DNA of 18,008 nucleotides from Candidatus Aenigmatarchaeota archaeon (GTDB taxonomy: Archaea; Aenigmatarchaeota; Aenigmatarchaeia; Aenigmatarchaeales; Aenigmatarchaeaceae). Below the pieces are notes generated by a model. That model did no database searches and was not told where the DNA came from. It worked only from the letters and a program-made list of their open reading frames with translations. Where the stretch lies: contig JAAOXY010000022.1 in NCBI GenBank assembly GCA_018221065.1, positions 1 to 18,008 on the forward strand, read 5' to 3'. Every line of letters begins with the position of its first letter. Positions within the stretch are counted from its first letter, which is position 1. A program made the translations under genes and the position numbers. Below are positions 15,512-18,008 of this stretch, piece by piece.

Positions 15512-16075
15512 CTATGCAAGCTGATAGCAATCTCTACATCTTGCTTCATAAGAATTCTTAGCTCCAACCATCACAATAGGATCATCTTTCTTAGCAGGAA
15601 CTCCATCCACGATTCTCTGTGTATATGCAGCAGCTTTACCACATTTAACGCAAATAGCTGTTATTTTATCAACCTTTTCAGCCAATGCCAATAATCCAGA
15701 CATAGGTCCAAATGGATCTGCTTTAAAATCTCTATCTAATCCAGCAGCTATCACTCTAATACCTCTATTTATCAATTCTTCAGTCACTTCAATAATACCA
15801 TCATCAAAAAATTGAACTTCATCTATTACTAGAACAGCAGGATTATCCAAATGATCAAATATTTCTTTTGAATTTTTTACAGGAATAGTCTCAACCTTTC
15901 TACCATCATGAGAAACGAGAGAATCAATAGAGTATCTATCATCTATTCCGTGTTTGAACACTTGCACCTTCTGTCTTGCTATAAGAGCTCTTCTTATTCT
16001 TCTAAGTAATTCTTCACTCTTACCAGAATACATCGGACCGCAAACAACTTCAACCCAACCTCTTTTCATAGCCAT
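15512..16075 (-). CDS. tdk: Thymidine kinase (type II, TK1-like)
   Basis: 187 residues, normal for the family. Phosphorylates thymidine with ATP in the dTTP salvage pathway. Walker A is GPMYSGKS (13-20), the Walker B/catalytic site is VIDEVQFF with D85 and E86, the lasso region follows AAGLDRDFKADPFGPM, and a structural zinc site is formed by C142, C145, C180 and C183. All expected features are present. AGAGGTG (16083-16089) lies seven bases before the chosen ATG. It sits between the eS24 and eS27 genes, which in many archaea are adjacent. Confidence 0.96.
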   Translation of the reverse strand: MAMKRGWVEVVCGPMYSGKSEELLRRIRRALIARQKVQVFKHGIDDRYSIDSLVSHDGRKVETIPVKNSKEIFDHLDNPAVLVIDEVQFFDDGIIEVTEELINRGIRVIAAGLDRDFKADPFGPMSGLLALAEKVDKITAICVKCGKAAAYTQRIVDGVPAKKDDPIVMVGAKNSYEARCRDCYQLA

Positions 16076-16117
16076 AACTAATCACCTCTTAACAAATAAA
16101 GAAAAAAGTAAATTTAA

Positions 16118-16459
16118 CTATTTCTCTTCTGGAGTAGCTTCTTTAGGTTCTTCAGCTTTAGGTTCTTCAGCTTTAGGTTCTTCAGCTTTAGGTTCTTCAG
16201 CTTTAGGTTCGTCTTTCTTTCCATATATTGCAATTTCTTTTTCTTCCCATATACTTGCCCATATCTTACCTGTAGCTTTTCCATGAGTTGACATTATCTT
16301 AGTTATCTCAACCTTATTCAAATCTGAACCAAACTGCTTTGCAACAGCTACTTGCATATCAGCCTTTGAAGGTGTTGAAGAAGCATAGACAATAGCGAGA
16401 ACTATCTCTTTCCTTTTCATAAGTGGATTAGCCTTTTCTGTTACAACTTCCATATTCAT
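16118..16459 (-). CDS. rps24e: Small ribosomal subunit protein eS24 with a repetitive acidic tail
   Basis: 113 residues. A 30S ribosomal protein. The core (about 1-83) contains NPLMKRKEIVLAIVY, a TPSKADMQVAVAKQF segment and the STHGKATGKIWASIW strand typical of S24e. From about residue 84 the protein ends in repeated EPKAE units encoded by a perfect 15-base tandem repeat. The start is the first of two close Met codons because GGGTGA (16465-16470) is at the right distance. The upstream coiled-coil gene ends 12 bases away, so the two are probably cotranscribed and coupled. Confidence 0.95.
   Translation of the reverse strand: MNMEVVTEKANPLMKRKEIVLAIVYASSTPSKADMQVAVAKQFGSDLNKVEITKIMSTHGKATGKIWASIWEEKEIAIYGKKDEPKAEEPKAEEPKAEEPKAEEPKEATPEEK
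16141..16210 (-). repeat. Perfect 15-base tandem repeat in the eS24 gene
   Basis: The plus-strand unit CTTTAGGTTCTTCAG occurs four times without a mismatch (16141-16200), followed by ten bases of a fifth. Each unit adds five residues (A-E-E-P-K in some phase) and keeps the frame. Perfect identity suggests recent slippage expansion. Confidence 0.97.
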
Positions 16460-16471
16460 TTACGTCACCCT

Positions 16472-17260
16472 TTACTGTTTTTCTAATCTTTTGATTCTGT
16501 CTTTAATATCCTGAGAATCTCCAATCATCGTTGCGACATCATCATCTATTCTTTCTATCATCTTATTCTCGAGAAGCTTTATATTCATAATGGTATCCTT
16601 ATCCATCATATCCATTCTTTCTCTTAGCTCCTCTATGGTACTAATGAAATCCATAGAAGATTTCTGTTGTGATTTTCTTTCTCTAACAACCGCATTAATA
16701 TCATCTTTCACAGAATCCATCATATTAACGAATCTATCTTGATCTTTCTCATGCTTAGCAAGTTCTTTTAATTGCATTTCCATCTTATCAGTTTCTTTGC
16801 TTATCTTACTATCGATATGATCTTGCATGTCTCTTCTTTCGTCATCAAATTTCTTAGTCAACAGTTTCGAAGTAGCGACTTTCTCATCCACAAATTCTTC
16901 AAGAACAGATAATCTTTTCTCAACCCTCTTAAACGTATTATCTATCATTTTATCCATTTCACGAGTTTTAGCCTTCTTGATACCTGCTTTGACATTCTTT
17001 TCAATATCTGATAATGCTTTTCTTTCAAATCTATCATATTTCCTCGCAAACTCATTATCTCTTTTCTTATCAATATCTTTAAGTACATCTTTCACAGATT
17101 CAAGAACATTCCTCTTGAAATCAAGGAAATTCTTCTTAAGAATTTCAGAATTCTTCTCAATAGTAATTTGATTTTTATTTACTATCAAAAATTTTCTCTC
17201 TATATTCTTAAGACTCACTTGGATATCTCGTAAATCGTTTATAGTCACTTCTCTAGCCAT
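16472..17260 (-). CDS. Soluble coiled-coil protein of unknown function
   Basis: 262 residues, highly charged, with no signal peptide, membrane segment, Cys or recognisable catalytic motif. Heptad-like patterns run through most of the protein, for example DNTFKRVEKRLSVLEEFVDE and the C-terminal DIKDRIKRLEKQ. Long alpha-helical coiled coils and oligomerisation are expected in the cytoplasm. AAGGTG lies just upstream of the ATG with good spacing. It lies 16 bases after the basic repeat protein and 12 bases before eS24, so a common transcript is likely. A structural or cytoskeleton/SMC-like role is only a guess. Confidence 0.85.
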   Translation of the reverse strand: MAREVTINDLRDIQVSLKNIERKFLIVNKNQITIEKNSEILKKNFLDFKRNVLESVKDVLKDIDKKRDNEFARKYDRFERKALSDIEKNVKAGIKKAKTREMDKMIDNTFKRVEKRLSVLEEFVDEKVATSKLLTKKFDDERRDMQDHIDSKISKETDKMEMQLKELAKHEKDQDRFVNMMDSVKDDINAVVRERKSQQKSSMDFISTIEELRERMDMMDKDTIMNIKLLENKMIERIDDDVATMIGDSQDIKDRIKRLEKQ

Positions 17261-17276
17261 AAAAACACCTTACCTA

Positions 17277-18008
17277 TCATACTTTTATGTAATCCTTTAT
17301 ATCTTCCTTCGTTTTTATATCTTCAATTCTCTTTTTCTTTTGTTTTTTCTTGAAAACATTAAACACATTTCTCTGTATTTCTCTTTTCTTTGCAGTACGC
17401 TTTTTCTTAAGTTCATTTAATCTTCTTTTACGATACGCAAATTTACTATCATGATGTTCTTTTATTTTTAATCTTTGCTTTTCTAATGCTGCTTGTTTTA
17501 CTTCCAATATCTTTCTCTTTATGTTATCCTGTCTTGTCTTTGATCTAATCTCTGCTTCTTTCTTTTTCATTTCTTCTTGCTCTCTTTTCCTTATTGTAGC
17601 TTTCTTAGCAGCAACTTGTCTTAACCAAGTATTATGTGATTTTTTATGTTCTCTATTCAGACCTTGCCTACTTATCTCTGAACCAAGCACTTGTTTTTGA
17701 ATATCATCTAGTATAGTTGATTCTTTTTTCAATAACTTTGTAAGTGGAACTTCAGCAAGTGGTTTACTTACTGCAACCTTTTCATATTGAGCTGTCTTTT
17801 TAGCATATACTAATTCCTTTCTTTTAGCAACACGAGCTTCAATCTGTCTGGCCTTTTGCTTTGCAAGCTCTTTCTTTTTCATCATAGCTCTTTTAGCAAC
17901 AACCTGTCTCAACCATAAATTATAATATTTATCTTGTTCTCTTCTCAAAAGTGATTTTCTTAATAATATAGCTCTTCTTTTATTTTCCAAATTCCTTCTA
18001 TTCTCAGC
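17277..18008 (-). CDS. Very basic helical repeat protein of unknown function (5' end beyond right edge)
   Basis: At least 243 codons, open to the right edge. A TTG at 17990 could serve as a start, but the frame continues upstream with similar composition (AENRRN), so the true start probably lies outside. The protein is dominated by Lys, Arg, Glu and Gln and should be helical. Two copies of a unit are visible 96 residues apart: YYNLWLRQVVAKRAMMKKKE and SHNTWLRQVAAKKATIRKRE, each followed by a Lys/Arg/Glu helix. Such charge suggests nucleic-acid or ribosome binding, but no known domain is recognised. It precedes the coiled-coil gene by 16 bases, suggesting the two products act together. Confidence 0.75.
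   Translation of the reverse strand, partial: AENRRNLENKRRAILLRKSLLRREQDKYYNLWLRQVVAKRAMMKKKELAKQKARQIEARVAKRKELVYAKKTAQYEKVAVSKPLAEVPLTKLLKKESTILDDIQKQVLGSEISRQGLNREHKKSHNTWLRQVAAKKATIRKREQEEMKKKEAEIRSKTRQDNIKRKILEVKQAALEKQRLKIKEHHDSKFAYRKRRLNELKKKRTAKKREIQRNVFNVFKKKQKKKRIEDIKTKEDIKDYIKV

Noticed and set aside
16827..17171. 114-residue plus-strand reading frame rich in Ser, Leu and Phe
   Set aside because: It is the mirror of the coiled-coil gene; Lys/Glu coding read backwards gives Ser/Phe/Leu.
17990..17990. TTG start of the basic repeat protein
   Set aside because: The frame stays open upstream to the window edge with similar composition, so I treat the gene as truncated by the window.

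Overview
This window looks like a chromosome segment from an uncultivated, A+T-rich archaeon, most likely a DPANN lineage such as Woesearchaeota or Pacearchaeota. That placement is inferred. The evidence is an archaeal proteasome beta subunit, the KH/beta-CASP termination nuclease FttA (aCPSF1), Kae1, the archaeal/eukaryotic ribosomal proteins eS24 and eS27, TTTAAATA-type TATA boxes, GGTGA-type ribosome binding sites, and a group of Asn-rich secreted beta proteins of a kind common in those lineages. I see no tRNA, rRNA, CRISPR array, transposase or integrase.

Region 1 (1-10927, all minus strand) is a cell-surface locus. Reading order is 10927 towards 1: a 75-residue one-helix membrane protein; a 313-residue Cys-rich, sequon-rich secreted protein with a strong ribosome binding site and a hairpin/U-tract terminator; two membrane-anchored beta-sandwich proteins overlapping by GTGA; and one uninterrupted reading frame from 7790 to the left edge. 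That frame has 2596 complete codons with no stop and continues outside the window. It encodes a giant protein with an N-terminal cytoplasmic basic tail of three 17-residue repeats resembling the NUMOD3 DNA-binding motif, one membrane helix, beta-propeller regions with Asp-box motifs, a MopE-like metal-binding linker, a NosD-like parallel beta-helix, a 117-residue module present twice exactly 420 residues apart, and a long beta-solenoid-like tail.

Region 2 (11082-13604, plus strand) holds psmB and fttA, divergent from the surface locus. The two divergent promoters share an identical 10-base TATA motif. fttA abuts the convergent neighbour with no spacer.

Region 3 (13605-18008, minus strand) is a tightly packed housekeeping cluster. 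Reading order is: a very basic repeat protein cut by the right edge, a soluble coiled-coil protein, eS24, thymidine kinase, eS27, Kae1, and an atypical S26 signal-peptidase-like protein. eS24-eS27-Kae1 is a familiar archaeal gene order; here tdk is inserted into it.

The most interesting possibility is that the giant surface protein has a DNA-binding cytoplasmic tail, and that its neighbour at 7887-8471 also has a very basic cytoplasmic tail. Together they could form a surface complex that contacts nucleic acid inside the cell. The domain layout is read directly; the function is inference.
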